A stretch of DNA of 64,000 bases from CAVSRC01 sp963798195 (lineage in GTDB: Bacteria > Pseudomonadota > Alphaproteobacteria > Rhizobiales > Kaistiaceae): NCBI GenBank assembly GCA_963798195.1, contig CAWCSF010000010.1:682001-746000 (forward strand). The letters are read 5' to 3'. A program made the translations under genes and the position numbers. A model generated the notes under the pieces. It was not told the origin of the DNA. It saw only the letters and a list, made by a program, of their open reading frames with translations, and made no database searches. Within the stretch, counting starts at the first letter, position 1. Every line of letters starts with the position of its first letter. Shown here in pieces: positions 44,896 through 54,456 of the stretch.

Positions 44896-46044
44896 CTACT
44901 TCTCGATCGTTACCACGTGGTTCTTGTTGACGGCCAAGGACAGGCGGCCAGATTTGAGCTTGAGCGCCGTTTCGCCGAAGAGCTCCCGCCGCCACCCGTG
45001 CATCGCCGGAACGTCGGCGCTGTCGTCGTTGGCGATGGCTTCGAGGTCGTCCACGGTGGCGATGATCTTCGAGGCCACGCCATGGCTCTCGCTGGTCATT
45101 TTGAGAAGCACCTTGAGCAAGTCCACGGCCGCACCGCTGCCGTTCGCTGCCGGACGATGTTTCGGAATGCGCGGTAGCTGGTCCTTTGGGATCGCCAGAG
45201 CGGTTCGCACGGCGGCGAGGATGTCCTCCGCCGACCGCGAGCGCTCGAAGCCGCGCGGGATGGTGCGCAACTGTCCCAGAGCTGCCGCGGTGCTCGGCTG
45301 CTGCGCGGCGATCTCGTAGATCGCGTCGTCCTTGATCACGCGTCCGCGCGGCACGTCGCGGGCCTGCGCCTCGCGCTCGCGCCATGCCGCCACTTCGCGC
45401 AGCACCGCGAGTTCGATCGGCTTGCGGACGCGCAACTTGAGGCGCTTCCAGGCGTGCTCCGGCTCCAGCGTGTACGTGTCGGGCGAGGTCAGAACTTCCA
45501 TCTCCTCGCGGACCCACTCCGTCCGGTTCTGTTCTTCCAGCCGTTGGGATAGCGCTTGGTACACGTCGCGGAGGTGGGTGACGTCGGCGAGGGCATATTC
45601 GATCTGGCGCTCGGAAAGCGGCCGCCGGCTCCAGTCGGTGAAACGGGAGGACTTGTCGATGCGGGCACCGGTGACGCGCTGCACCAACTGATCGTAGCTG
45701 ACCGACTCGCCGAAGCCGCAGACCATGGCAGCAACCTGGGTGTCGAAAACCGGATGCGGGACCAGCCCGCCGAGGTGATAGACGATCTCGATGTCCTGCC
45801 GGGCTGCATGAAAGACCTTGATGACCTTCTCGTTCTTCATCAGCTTGAAGAATGGGTCGAGATCGATGTCCGGGGCCATCGCGTCGATGATCACGGCCTC
45901 ATCGGGACTGGCCACCTGGATCACGCAAAGCTTCGGCCAGAAGGTTGTTTCCCGCATGAACTCGGTGTCGACGGTGACAACCGGGAACTTGGCGAGGCGC
46001 TTGCAGAGGGCGGAGAGGTCGGCGGTAGTGGTTACTATACTCAT
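44896..46044 (-). CDS. rnd: ribonuclease D
   Basis: 3'-5' exoribonuclease of the DEDD family that trims stable RNA ends. The 382-residue protein has ExoI VTVDTEFMRETTFWPKLCVI, ExoII VFHAARQDIEIVYHLGG, ExoIII YALADVTHLRDVYQALSQRL, then the HRDC domain (ELAVLREVAAWREREAQARD, VIKDDAIYEIAAQQP) and a second HRDC-like C-terminal part. The ATG at 46044 has GGGGAG just upstream; the frame is open to 46341 but that extension is not conserved-looking. Divergent from aspS. Confidence 0.94.
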   Translation of the reverse strand: MSIVTTTADLSALCKRLAKFPVVTVDTEFMRETTFWPKLCVIQVASPDEAVIIDAMAPDIDLDPFFKLMKNEKVIKVFHAARQDIEIVYHLGGLVPHPVFDTQVAAMVCGFGESVSYDQLVQRVTGARIDKSSRFTDWSRRPLSERQIEYALADVTHLRDVYQALSQRLEEQNRTEWVREEMEVLTSPDTYTLEPEHAWKRLKLRVRKPIELAVLREVAAWREREAQARDVPRGRVIKDDAIYEIAAQQPSTAAALGQLRTIPRGFERSRSAEDILAAVRTALAIPKDQLPRIPKHRPAANGSGAAVDLLKVLLKMTSESHGVASKIIATVDDLEAIANDDSADVPAMHGWRRELFGETALKLKSGRLSLAVNKNHVVTIEK

Positions 46045-46339
46045 GGCTCCCCTATAGCCGACGCGAGGGCGATTTGTCCCTCCCGAACCTTTCCCCGCCA
46101 CGCTTTTCTTCCATCGCAGTAAAAACTGACAAGGTCCGGGGGTTGCAGGGTTTTCCCGGCGCACGGGACCCGAAATGGGCCGCTCGGAAGGCGGGCGGCA
46201 GATTGTCCATGCGCTCGCCCGAAGGCGGTCCGGAACCGAGCCCGCGCCTTGACAAAGACGGGCACGCATGCGCTTTTCCGGCCGCCCGAAAATGGGCATT
46301 TTCGCCTGCCGGGCCAACCTTTTCGCGACCAGGAATCCC

Positions 46340-48130
46340 ATGCATCGCTACCGGAGCCATACTTGCGGCGCCCTGCGCCCTGCCGATGTCGGCAAGACCG
46401 TGCGCCTGGCGGGATGGGTGCACCGGGTTCGCGACCATGGCGGGTTGCTGTTTATCGACCTCCGCGACCACTACGGGATCACCCAGGTCATAGCCGACCC
46501 CGATTCGCCGGCCTTTGCCGGCGCAGAAACGGTTCGTTCAGAGTGGGTCATCCGCGTCGACGGCAAGGTGAAGGCGCGCACGCCCGAAACGGTGAACCCG
46601 AACCTGCCGACCGGGGCGGTGGAGGTCTTCATCGACGAGATGGAAATCTTGTCGCAGGCGGGCGATTTGCCTGTGCCGGTGTTCGGCGATGCCGAGTATC
46701 CGGAAGAGACCCGGCTGAAGTACCGTTTCCTCGATCTGCGCCGTGAGAAGCTGCACCGCAACATCATGAAGCGGGCGGCGATAATCTCCTCGATCCGCCG
46801 GCGGATGACGGCGGAAGGCTTCAACGAGTTCCAAACGCCGATCCTGACGGCTTCTTCGCCGGAAGGGGCGCGCGACTTCCTTGTCCCGTCAAGATTGCAT
46901 CCCGGCAAGTTCTACGCGCTGCCGCAGGCGCCGCAGCAGTTCAAGCAGCTCATCATGATCGCGGGCTTCGATCGCTACTTCCAGATCGCGCCGTGCTTCC
47001 GCGATGAGGACGCCCGCGCCGATCGCTCGCCCGGCGAGTTCTACCAGCTCGACATCGAGATGAGCTTCGTCGAGCAGGAGGACGTGTTCCAGGCGGTCGA
47101 GCCAGTCCTGCGCGGCCTCTTTGAGGAATTCGGCGAGGGCAAGCGGGTCACCCAGGAGTTCCCGCGCATCCCGTACCTGGAGTCGATGCGCAAATACGGT
47201 TCCGACAAGCCCGACCTGCGCAACCCGATCGAGATGCAGGACGTGACGGCGCATTTCGCCGGCTCCGGCTTCAAGGTGTTCGCCGGCCAGATCGAGGCTG
47301 ATCCCAAGGTCGTCGTGTGGGCAATCCCGGCTCCGACCGGCGGCAACCGCGCTTTCTGCGACCGCATGAATTCATGGGCGCAGGGCGAGGGCCAGCCGGG
47401 TCTTGGCTACATCTTTTTCCGGGATGACGGCGAAGGCGCTGGGCCGATCGCCAAGAACATCGGGGCCGACCGCACCGAGGCGATCCGCGACCAACTGAAG
47501 CTCGGCGATGGCGATGCGGTGTTCTTCGTCTGCGGCCGGCCAGACAAGTTCGTCGCCTTCGCCGGTTCCGCCCGCCAGAAGGTCGGGCGCGATCTCGAAC
47601 TGGTCGACGAGAACCAGTTCGCGTTCTGCTGGATCGTCGACTTCCCGATGTACGAGTGGAACGAGCAGGAGAAGAAGATCGACTTCTCCCACAACCCGTT
47701 CTCCATGCCGAACTACGATCACGAAGCATTCCTTGCGCTCGATCCTGCCGACCAGGAGACGATTCTCTCGATCCGCGCGATCCAGTACGACATCGTCTGC
47801 AACGGCGTGGAGCTGTCGTCCGGCGCCATCCGGAACCACAAGCCGGAAATCATGAAGAAGGCCTTCGCCATCGCCGGCTACGGAGAGAACATCCTCGAGG
47901 CGAAGTTCGGCGGCATGCTGCACGCGTTGCAACTTGGCGCGCCACCGCACGGCGGCATCGCGCCGGGCATCGACCGCATCGTCATGCTGCTATGCGGTGA
48001 GGAGAACCTGCGCGAAGTGACGCTCTTCCCGATGAACCAGCGCGCCGAAGACCTGATGATGGGCGCACCGTCGGAAGTGACGGCACAGCAGCTTCGCGAC
48101 CTTCACATCCGGCTGAATCTGCCGGAGTAG
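46340..48130 (+). CDS. aspS: aspartyl-tRNA synthetase AspS
   Basis: Class IIb synthetase charging tRNA-Asp (in many alphaproteobacteria also tRNA-Asn). The 596-residue protein has the OB anticodon domain (VRLAGWVHRVRDHGGLLFID), motif 2 region (QIAPCFRDEDARADRSPGEF, YQLDIEMSFV), the bacterial GAD insertion (NRAFCDRMNSWAQGEGQPGL) and motif 3 APPHGGIAPGIDRIVMLLCG. I choose the ATG at 46340 (MHRYRSHTCGALR) with AGGA upstream; the longer frame to 46268 is arginine-rich leader. Bacterial-type length. Confidence 0.95.
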   Translation: MHRYRSHTCGALRPADVGKTVRLAGWVHRVRDHGGLLFIDLRDHYGITQVIADPDSPAFAGAETVRSEWVIRVDGKVKARTPETVNPNLPTGAVEVFIDEMEILSQAGDLPVPVFGDAEYPEETRLKYRFLDLRREKLHRNIMKRAAIISSIRRRMTAEGFNEFQTPILTASSPEGARDFLVPSRLHPGKFYALPQAPQQFKQLIMIAGFDRYFQIAPCFRDEDARADRSPGEFYQLDIEMSFVEQEDVFQAVEPVLRGLFEEFGEGKRVTQEFPRIPYLESMRKYGSDKPDLRNPIEMQDVTAHFAGSGFKVFAGQIEADPKVVVWAIPAPTGGNRAFCDRMNSWAQGEGQPGLGYIFFRDDGEGAGPIAKNIGADRTEAIRDQLKLGDGDAVFFVCGRPDKFVAFAGSARQKVGRDLELVDENQFAFCWIVDFPMYEWNEQEKKIDFSHNPFSMPNYDHEAFLALDPADQETILSIRAIQYDIVCNGVELSSGAIRNHKPEIMKKAFAIAGYGENILEAKFGGMLHALQLGAPPHGGIAPGIDRIVMLLCGEENLREVTLFPMNQRAEDLMMGAPSEVTAQQLRDLHIRLNLPE

Positions 48131-48139
48131 GCAGCCAGC

Positions 48140-50176
48140 CTATTGAGCTGGCGTAGTCGAGCGCAGGCTGTTTTCCGTTTTGGGCGGGGCCAGTGTCGGG
48201 GCCGTGCCCGATCCGGCGACCGAGAAGCCGAGAATATCGATGAGCGTCTCGGGCTTCTCTTCGGCCGCCTGGGTGATGTCAGCGAAGCCGACAGGAGTCG
48301 GTGGCGCCAGGGACACTGTGATCGACGAGCCCGGCGCGGCGACGAAGGCCTTTACCACCGGCGCAAGTTTGGCGACGATGCCGGACTGGCGCACGAGCGT
48401 TGCGAGTTGCGGATCGTTGAGCACGAAGAGCGACAGCATCAACGGCATCGCGTCAGCGAACTGCTGACGGAATTTCTCCGGCGGCGCGTGCATCTTCTCG
48501 GCCAGCAGGTCGAGGCCCTTGCCGACGATCGAGTCGTCCTTGAAAGTGACACGCGCCTGACGCAGCGCCAGCCCCGGGATCACGAACTGGAGCGCCTCGG
48601 GATTCTCGATCGCTTCGCGAGGCAGGCCGCTCAGCACCATCGACATGCCGAGCCCGCCGGCTCCCTTCAGGTCAACTTGCAGATCGTCGATGCTGACGGT
48701 CTCGTTGGCTTCCTGCCAGTTGAGCTTCAACCGATAGCTGAGGTTGATCTCGTCGTAGCCGAGCTTCTTGAACACCGCCTGCGCATCGGGCCTGAGCAGC
48801 GACACCGGGATGACGACTTCGTGGAGGTCGGCGGAGATTTTGGTCGGCACCGCGCCGATGTAGTCGGCGAGATCGACCCGCAGGCTGTCCAGCGTCGTGC
48901 GCGGTATCGACACGGCGGCGAAGTCGAAGCCCGAGGCCTCCAGGTAGCCGAGCCGCGGGACAAGGCCGTTCACGTCAACGTCCTGGCCGGCCTCGTCGGC
49001 CAGCATCGCGCGCAGCATCGCGTCGGCGCCGGGCAGTGCGACGTTGCCGATCGCGAAACGTTTGATGCGGATCGAGCCCTGGTCGGCGACGGCGGCGGCG
49101 AAATCATCAAGGGCGAACTCACCCAGCCGGTCGATGGACAGATCCGAAATGTTGAAGCCACCGAGGTGGATGCCCTCGGTGCCCGTGGCGGCAACATCAA
49201 GGCCGCTGATCCCGATGCGATCGATGCCGTAGGAGGCGAGAACGTTGATCGCGGCCTTGCCCGACTCGACGTCGTCGGGCTCCTCGTCGGGGTTCGCCAT
49301 GATGCGATCGAAGAATGGTGCGATGCTCGTGGGCGGCTGGCGCAGGCGGAAGCCCTCCGTGGAGAGGAGCTTCAGCGTCAACTTCAGACCCGGGCCCTCC
49401 AGGGAGAGATCGTGGTAGGCGGCCAGCCGCGTCACGACGTGCCAGACGCCATCGCCAACGCCGCCGACATAGCGGTCCGGGTCGAGGACTTGCAAGGCGG
49501 CGCCGAGGTCAAGGTCGCGCGCTTCGAAACTGATGGCGTTCATGGTCATCAGACCGTCGGGATCGGGCGCCTCCATATGGAGCGGCCCCGCCGTAACCGC
49601 GGCGATCTTGCCGCCGGCCCACCGGTCAATCCGGAACTGGTCATAGGCGACGGTGCTCTTGACCCCGTTGTTGTCCTCGATCAGCGAGATGGCGCCGATG
49701 CGCCCGTTGGTCATCGCGATCTTCTCGATCGGGGCGTAAATCTTCATCAGTGAGGTGAAGGGACGGGTGTCATCCCAAGCGACGTTGCCGATTGGCGGTA
49801 TGGCGAGCTGGTTCACCTCGAGGTCGGCGAGCTGGACCTTGAACGGTCCGATGCTGGCCGAGCCACCGTCCGCTGTGATCCGGGTTGCGGTAAAGCCTCC
49901 GTCGGCTGCGGAGGCATAGCCGGATACGGTTATGGTTCCGAAATCTACAGCGACACCCGGCTGGGCGCTGGCGACCGTCAGCCCGGTGAGTTCGACCCGG
50001 CCGGAGGCTGCGTCATAGGAAAGCCGCCGGAACCCAGCCGACCAGTCCGGCGACGCGTCGATCGATGCGACCCATTGCCGGATCGCAGTCTCAGCTGCCT
50101 CCTCGGCGAGGGCGTGGTTGGCCGGCAACGCCAGCCATCCGAACACCAATGCGGCAACCGCATTTCGCGTCAGCAT
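48140..50176 (-). CDS. large periplasmic beta-rich protein, unknown function (paralogue of next gene)
   Basis: A 678-residue protein with a signal peptide (MLTRNAVAALVFGWLALPAN, cleavage near ALA-EEA). The mature part is strand-rich with turns such as ITVSGYASAADGGFTATRIT and GGSASIGPFKVQLADLEVNQ, and looks like two to three copies of one module; the pattern GFDFAAVSIPRTTLDSLRVD recurs in weaker form. The end reads GSSITVSLAPPTPVGFADIT. The neighbour at 50220 has the same opening (SGAAERQPGGFTATRMSFSG) and ending (LTVTVAPAAPVSLDQLAETL), so they are paralogues. It is reminiscent of AsmA/TamB or DUF945-like periplasmic proteins but I cannot assign it. GAGGACGAAG precedes the ATG. Confidence 0.65.
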   Translation of the reverse strand: MLTRNAVAALVFGWLALPANHALAEEAAETAIRQWVASIDASPDWSAGFRRLSYDAASGRVELTGLTVASAQPGVAVDFGTITVSGYASAADGGFTATRITADGGSASIGPFKVQLADLEVNQLAIPPIGNVAWDDTRPFTSLMKIYAPIEKIAMTNGRIGAISLIEDNNGVKSTVAYDQFRIDRWAGGKIAAVTAGPLHMEAPDPDGLMTMNAISFEARDLDLGAALQVLDPDRYVGGVGDGVWHVVTRLAAYHDLSLEGPGLKLTLKLLSTEGFRLRQPPTSIAPFFDRIMANPDEEPDDVESGKAAINVLASYGIDRIGISGLDVAATGTEGIHLGGFNISDLSIDRLGEFALDDFAAAVADQGSIRIKRFAIGNVALPGADAMLRAMLADEAGQDVDVNGLVPRLGYLEASGFDFAAVSIPRTTLDSLRVDLADYIGAVPTKISADLHEVVIPVSLLRPDAQAVFKKLGYDEINLSYRLKLNWQEANETVSIDDLQVDLKGAGGLGMSMVLSGLPREAIENPEALQFVIPGLALRQARVTFKDDSIVGKGLDLLAEKMHAPPEKFRQQFADAMPLMLSLFVLNDPQLATLVRQSGIVAKLAPVVKAFVAAPGSSITVSLAPPTPVGFADITQAAEEKPETLIDILGFSVAGSGTAPTLAPPKTENSLRSTTPAQ

Positions 50177-50219
50177 CTTCGTCCTCGTGAACGGGAAAGG
50201 GCGCAAGCGTGCCACGCAA

Positions 50220-51374
50220 TCAGTGATTGGCGGCGATCCCTACGGCCAGCAGGTCGGGCAGCTTGGTCTGGTCCTCTTCCAAGGTCTCGGCCAACTGGTC
50301 CAGCGAGACCGGCGCAGCCGGGGCGACGGTGACGGTCAACGACTTCGGATCCTTCAAGAACTCGGTCAGCGCGGCCTGCAGTTTCATCTGGAAGTCCATC
50401 CCGCCGGCGTCGCCCATGAGGAACATCAGTAGCATCGGCCATTGGTCGGCAACTCCCTCGCGGGTCGTGCCAAGAATCTGGGCCTGCATGTCCAGCGCGC
50501 GCTCGACGACGCCGGCATTGTCGAGCCGGACCGTGAGGCTGTCGATCATCGGCGACGTGTCGGCGGAGGAGTTGGCGGCGGCCTTGTCTGTCCCCGCCAT
50601 GTTGTGGACCTTCACCCGGCTGAACTTCCCGGCGACCATGATCTTGCCGACATCGGCGACGTTCACTGCCATTGACCGCAACGTAAAGGTATCCGCGGCG
50701 CTATCGAAACCGGCATCGATGGCGATCGAGACGACGAGGTCCGTGTAACCCAGGCCCTGCAACATGCCCTGCGCCTCGGGTGAATCGAGCGCAGAGGCGG
50801 GCACGACGATGCCGTCCGCCGACATGGTGAAGCTGTTGGCCATGCCCTGAGTGTCGGCGCCCATCATGACCTCGACCCGGTCTACATTCACCGGTTCGGA
50901 GAGCTGGGGCCCGGACACCGCGATGCCGGTCGTCGTCGCCTTGGCGAAGGGGCGATACGTGTCGCTCATCGCCTTGACCTCATCGACCGTCGGGATGACG
51001 GCGTCCTCGACGATGGCCGTCTGCCAGCGAATTTCGTTCTGGCGGTAGGTTGCGGATCCGCCGCTGAATGACATTCGCGTGGCGGTGAAGCCGCCTGGCT
51101 GCCGCTCGGCGGCGCCCGAGACGACGATGGTGGCAACATCGATGTCGCGGCCCTTGCGATCCGGCTGGGTGGCCTTGAAGCCGGTGATGGTGATGTCGTC
51201 GCCAGCGGAAACCGCGCTGTCATAGGTAGCAGTGGCTTTGCCGGTGGCCCCGAAAGCGGCGACCATCGCGTCCGCGACGGCCTTGGGATCGGGCGCGGCG
51301 TGCGCGCCGGCCCCCGTCAGGATAGCGACGACGAACGTGGCTCCAGCGGCCCAGTGCGGCACCTTCCAGCGCAT
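50220..51374 (-). CDS. periplasmic beta-rich protein, unknown function (shorter paralogue)
   Basis: A 384-residue protein with a signal peptide (RWKVPHWAAGATFVVAILTG, cleavage near AHA-APD). It shares with the downstream 678-residue protein the block ITGFxx...TIVVSGAAERQPGGFTATRM, a middle stretch beginning VEDAVIPTVDEVKAMSD, and the ending LTVTVAPAAPVSLDQLAETL with its TKLPDLLAVG tail. AGGAGATC is seven bases before the ATG at 51374. 43 bases separate it from the longer gene, so the two are probably cotranscribed in this order. No catalytic motif is visible. Function unknown. Confidence 0.65.
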   Translation of the reverse strand: MRWKVPHWAAGATFVVAILTGAGAHAAPDPKAVADAMVAAFGATGKATATYDSAVSAGDDITITGFKATQPDRKGRDIDVATIVVSGAAERQPGGFTATRMSFSGGSATYRQNEIRWQTAIVEDAVIPTVDEVKAMSDTYRPFAKATTTGIAVSGPQLSEPVNVDRVEVMMGADTQGMANSFTMSADGIVVPASALDSPEAQGMLQGLGYTDLVVSIAIDAGFDSAADTFTLRSMAVNVADVGKIMVAGKFSRVKVHNMAGTDKAAANSSADTSPMIDSLTVRLDNAGVVERALDMQAQILGTTREGVADQWPMLLMFLMGDAGGMDFQMKLQAALTEFLKDPKSLTVTVAPAAPVSLDQLAETLEEDQTKLPDLLAVGIAANH

Positions 51375-51621
51375 GTATGATCTCCTGGGGTAGCGGCGAA
51401 AACGCCAGCGAATCCCTTGTTTCGCAACGAATAGCTGCGCGGGATCATCGTCGGAGTTCAAGGCGAGGACAAGGCCGAGTTTCGGCGAAACGGGGCCGGC
51501 GCGTGGTGTGCGGGCGACCGCGCTGGTGCGATCGGGAGGCGCCGAGCCGGCGCGGTACAGCCTTGCCTGACGGCCTCTCAGAATGAACCCTTTCGGCCGC
51601 CGTTCCCAGGGCCGAGTGGGC

Positions 51622-52032
51622 TCAATCGCGCTTGAAGATCATGAAGACGTCCGGCCGGTTGGGCGTGCCGGCGTTGTGGTACCAGAGACGGCCATCGTAC
51701 CAGTCGTGGTGGATGGAATCGATACACGGCCAGACGCACTCGGTGTAGCGGGTCGGCGACGAGACCAGGTAGGCAGTCTGCGGCGGCACGTAGATGCCAG
51801 CCAGTCCACCTTGCGGGCAGCGCGGATCATAGGGCGCAACGTCGTAGATACGGACGTAGTCGCTGGCGCCCTTGTGGCCATGCTTCAGCAGCGGCGGCGC
51901 GTGACTGATCGTGCCGCATTGCACGGCCGGGGCATAGCTCGAAGGTCCTCCTGCCAGATCGGCGGCGAAGGCTCCGACAGGGGCCGAGAGAGCAACCGCA
52001 ACGGCGGCCGTGACGAACGGGTGATGAAACAT
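51622..52032 (-). CDS. small secreted protein, unknown function
   Basis: A 136-residue protein with a signal peptide (MFHHPFVTAAVAVALSAPVG, cleavage near AFA-ADL). The mature part contains VQCGTISHAPPLLKHGHKGA, APYDPRCPQGGLAGIYVPPQ, ECVWPCIDSIHHDWYDGRLW and ends RPDVFMIFKRD. Four cysteines in C-x-many-C and CVWPC spacing may form disulfides. I use the ATG at 52032 because it starts the signal peptide; the open frame to 52083 adds a basic stretch. Type known from Rhizobiales genomes; function unknown. Confidence 0.65.
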   Translation of the reverse strand: MFHHPFVTAAVAVALSAPVGAFAADLAGGPSSYAPAVQCGTISHAPPLLKHGHKGASDYVRIYDVAPYDPRCPQGGLAGIYVPPQTAYLVSSPTRYTECVWPCIDSIHHDWYDGRLWYHNAGTPNRPDVFMIFKRD

Positions 52033-52207
52033 GGCGCGGGTCTCCGGCGAGGGCGATCTCGCAATTCCTCGCCGGCCATTCAACCCGGTCTTGGTTAATA
52101 CGCCGTTATCCAGAGCCGCCGGATGTGGCCATGCCGATGATCACGAGATACTTGCGGTGCGACACGGTCCTTCCGAACTCAGCCCGAGCGGTACGCTCGA
52201 TGGTTCC

Positions 52208-52711
52208 TCATGTGCCCATGAAGTCCGTCTTGGAGATCGGCACGCCGTTGTGGCGGAGAATGTCGTAAGCCGTGGTGGCGTGAAAGTAGAAGTTCGGCAT
52301 CGAGAAAAAGAGCAGGTACTGCTCGCCCGTCAGCGTGCGCTGCTCGCGACCCATCGGGAATGTCAGGGTGCGCTCGTCGGTACCCTCGAACTGGCCGGCG
52401 GACAGGCCCTTCAGGAAGGCGAGGGCCCAGGCGACCCGCGCCTTGAGGGCGGCGAAAGTATCGTCGTTGCCGTCGAATTCCGGAATTGGCAGCCCGGCGA
52501 TCCGCGCCGGCCCGCGCGTCGCGTGGTTGCAGGCGGCACGCACCTGCTCCGCCAGCGACCACATGTCAGGAAACAGACGGGCAGTGATAAGCGCTTCCGG
52601 CTTGATCTTCTTCGCTTCGGCGTGAGCGGCGGCCTTGTCGAGCGTGGCGTCGAGCTGGGTCAGAATGCGGACATAGACAGGCACCGAGGCCTGAAACATC
52701 GAAAGCGGCAT
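52208..52711 (-). CDS. DUF1993 family protein
   Basis: A 167-residue soluble helical protein: MPLSMFQASVPVYVRILTQL, then DKAAAHAEAKKIKPEALITA, RLFPDMWSLAEQVRAACNHA and FFSMPNFYFHATTAYDILRH NG near the end. DUF1993 is distantly related to the DinB bundle; the function is unknown. The start at 52711 is the natural one; the open frame upstream to 53059 is not conserved. Divergent from the alpha/beta hydrolase gene. Confidence 0.82.
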   Translation of the reverse strand: MPLSMFQASVPVYVRILTQLDATLDKAAAHAEAKKIKPEALITARLFPDMWSLAEQVRAACNHATRGPARIAGLPIPEFDGNDDTFAALKARVAWALAFLKGLSAGQFEGTDERTLTFPMGREQRTLTGEQYLLFFSMPNFYFHATTAYDILRHNGVPISKTDFMGT

Positions 52712-52904
52712 GGGACGTTTCCTGGTGGATTTGCTTCCGCCGGCTGGCGGGCCGCGGACGGTACCACCGGCCGCCGCAATGGCAATCGGGCCACCCGTCG
52801 ATTGCGCGCAATTTTTTTCCGGAGGTGCTGTCGATCCGAGCCGGCGGCGCTCGTCGTGAGGGCATAGCGAGCCTCTGGCTTGCCGGACGCGACAGGAGAC
52901 GCCG

Positions 52905-53807
52905 ATGTTCAAGACCAGCCTGATTGCCCTCATTGCCGCCACAACGGCGGCGTTTGCCGCCCCGATCATTACCCATGCCGAGGAAGGAACGACCATGCCT
53001 GCGCAGACCAAGACAAGCACGCCGAAGAAGACCGGCCACGTCGAAGCGAACGGCGTCAACTACTATTACGAGGTCCGCGGGGAGGGCGAGCCGCTGCTTC
53101 TGCTGCATGGCGGCCTCGGCAGCATCAACATGTTCATGCCGACCCTCGGCGAGGGCCGCGAGGTCATAGCCATAGACCTCCACGGCCACGGCCGCACGAC
53201 GCTGGGCGACCGGCCGATCTGGCTGCCAGATATTGCCGACGACGTCGCCGTGGTTCTCGGGCATCTCGGCTACAAGCAGGTCGATGTGTTCGGCTACTCG
53301 CTGGGCGGCGGCATCGCGCTTCGCCTCGGCGTGCAGCATCCCGACCTGGTCCGCCGGCTGGTGATCGCCTCGGCGCCTTTCGCGCAGGACGGCTTCTTTC
53401 CCGAGATGCTGCCGCAGCAGGCGATGGTCGGCTCCGCCATGATGCCGATGATGAAGGACACGCCGATGTACCAGTCCTACATCGCCGTGGCGCCCCATCC
53501 GGAGGACTTCCCCAAGCTGCTCGATCGCATGGGCGAACTGATGCGCAAGCCCTACAACTGGGCCGAGGACGTCAAGACGCTGAAGATGCCGGTGATGCTG
53601 GTCTACGGCGACAGCGACATGATCCGCCCCGAGCACATCGTCGAGTTTTACCACCTGCTTGGCGGCGGGCTGAAGGACGCCGGCTGGCAGCGCGAGCACA
53701 TGTCGCAGAACCGGCTCGCCATCCTGCCCAACCTCACCCACTACGAGGCCTTCGCCTCGCCCGCGCTGGCCGATGCGGTGATGCCGTTCCTCAATGGCGG
53801 GAAGTGA
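52905..53807 (+). CDS. exported alpha/beta hydrolase
   Basis: A 300-residue protein with a signal peptide (MFKTSLIALIAATTAAFAAP) and an alpha/beta hydrolase fold. Oxyanion loop LLLLHGGLGSINMFMP, nucleophile elbow DVFGYSLGGGIALRLG (Ser about 131), acid VYGDSDMIRPEH and His in LPNLTHYEAFASP form a complete triad. Periplasmic hydrolases of this type act on esters or lactones; substrate unknown. Usual length for the family. Confidence 0.85.
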   Translation: MFKTSLIALIAATTAAFAAPIITHAEEGTTMPAQTKTSTPKKTGHVEANGVNYYYEVRGEGEPLLLLHGGLGSINMFMPTLGEGREVIAIDLHGHGRTTLGDRPIWLPDIADDVAVVLGHLGYKQVDVFGYSLGGGIALRLGVQHPDLVRRLVIASAPFAQDGFFPEMLPQQAMVGSAMMPMMKDTPMYQSYIAVAPHPEDFPKLLDRMGELMRKPYNWAEDVKTLKMPVMLVYGDSDMIRPEHIVEFYHLLGGGLKDAGWQREHMSQNRLAILPNLTHYEAFASPALADAVMPFLNGGK

Positions 53808-53870
53808 CGCGACGAAACGGGACGGAGAAGCTCAGGGAAGCCGGATAGCGACCCGGGACGATCGCACAGC

Positions 53871-53902
53871 AAAAAGCCCGCGTGCCGAAAGGTGCGCGGG
53901 CT
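53871..53902 (-). terminator. intrinsic terminator for the minus-strand gene ending at 53917
   Basis: Stem AGCCCGCG (53875-53882)/CGCGGGCT (53895-53902) with a 12-base loop. On the minus strand it is followed by TTTT then GC, a good U tract, and it sits 14 bases past the stop codon. On the plus strand it also lies 67 bases past the hydrolase gene and could serve both, but lacks a T run there. Confidence 0.75.
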
Positions 53903-53916
53903 TCGTCATTACGGGC

Positions 53917-54177
53917 TTAGGCGGCTACTTGGGCCTTTGCCTTGCGCTTCAGCGGATAGCCGGCGCTTTCGTAGAGGGCCAGGATTTCATCGCCACGCAG
54001 GCGAACCTCGGAAACCTCGATGGTGGTCGAGCGGCGGATATCTGCGGGCAAATCCTCCACCGCGAAGCGAACCGCTTCAGACAGCGCGCCAAAGCGCTTG
54101 TAGGTGACGCGGGAACGCAGCGAAACGCTGCGTGCGCAAAAAAGTTCGCAGGGCGCTGCGAAGTCAAAGCGGTCCAT
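53917..54177 (-). CDS. small conserved protein of Rhizobiales, unknown function
   Basis: An 86-residue soluble protein: MDRFDFAAPCELFCARSVSL, RSRVTYKRFGALSEAVRFAV, EDLPADIRRSTTIEVSEVRL, RGDEILALYESAGYPLKRKA. I recognise this as a short protein repeatedly found in Bradyrhizobium- and Methylobacterium-like genomes, without known function. GGAGA lies eight bases before the ATG at 54177. It is divergent from rpsU and has its own terminator. Confidence 0.72.
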   Translation of the reverse strand: MDRFDFAAPCELFCARSVSLRSRVTYKRFGALSEAVRFAVEDLPADIRRSTTIEVSEVRLRGDEILALYESAGYPLKRKAKAQVAA

Positions 54178-54444
54178 TTTCAGGTTCTCCAAGGCGGCGC
54201 GGGCAAAACCCCGGGAAATCCAGCCCGGAAGCGGTTGCGGTCCGCGACGCTGGTACTACATATGGGGTTGCGGAGAAAAACTTCAATCAAACTCCGCCAA
54301 AGCTGCTAGAACCCGCCCACGAATTGAATTCGTCGCTGACGATCGCACGAATTCCGGGTCAATCTCCGGCACGTTTTTCAGGGCACAGGCCCCGATATTC
54401 TTCCGCATTTCCGCGGAAAGACGGCGCGCCGGCGCAACAAAACG

Positions 54445-54450
54445 AAAGGA
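54445..54450 (+). promoter_or_regulatory. Shine-Dalgarno site that places the rpsU start at CTG
   Basis: AAAGGA ends six bases before CTG at 54457, an ideal spacing. The first in-frame ATG (54496) has no such site and would remove 13 conserved residues, so this site argues for the CTG as initiator. Confidence 0.6.
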
Positions 54451-54456
54451 CATCCT

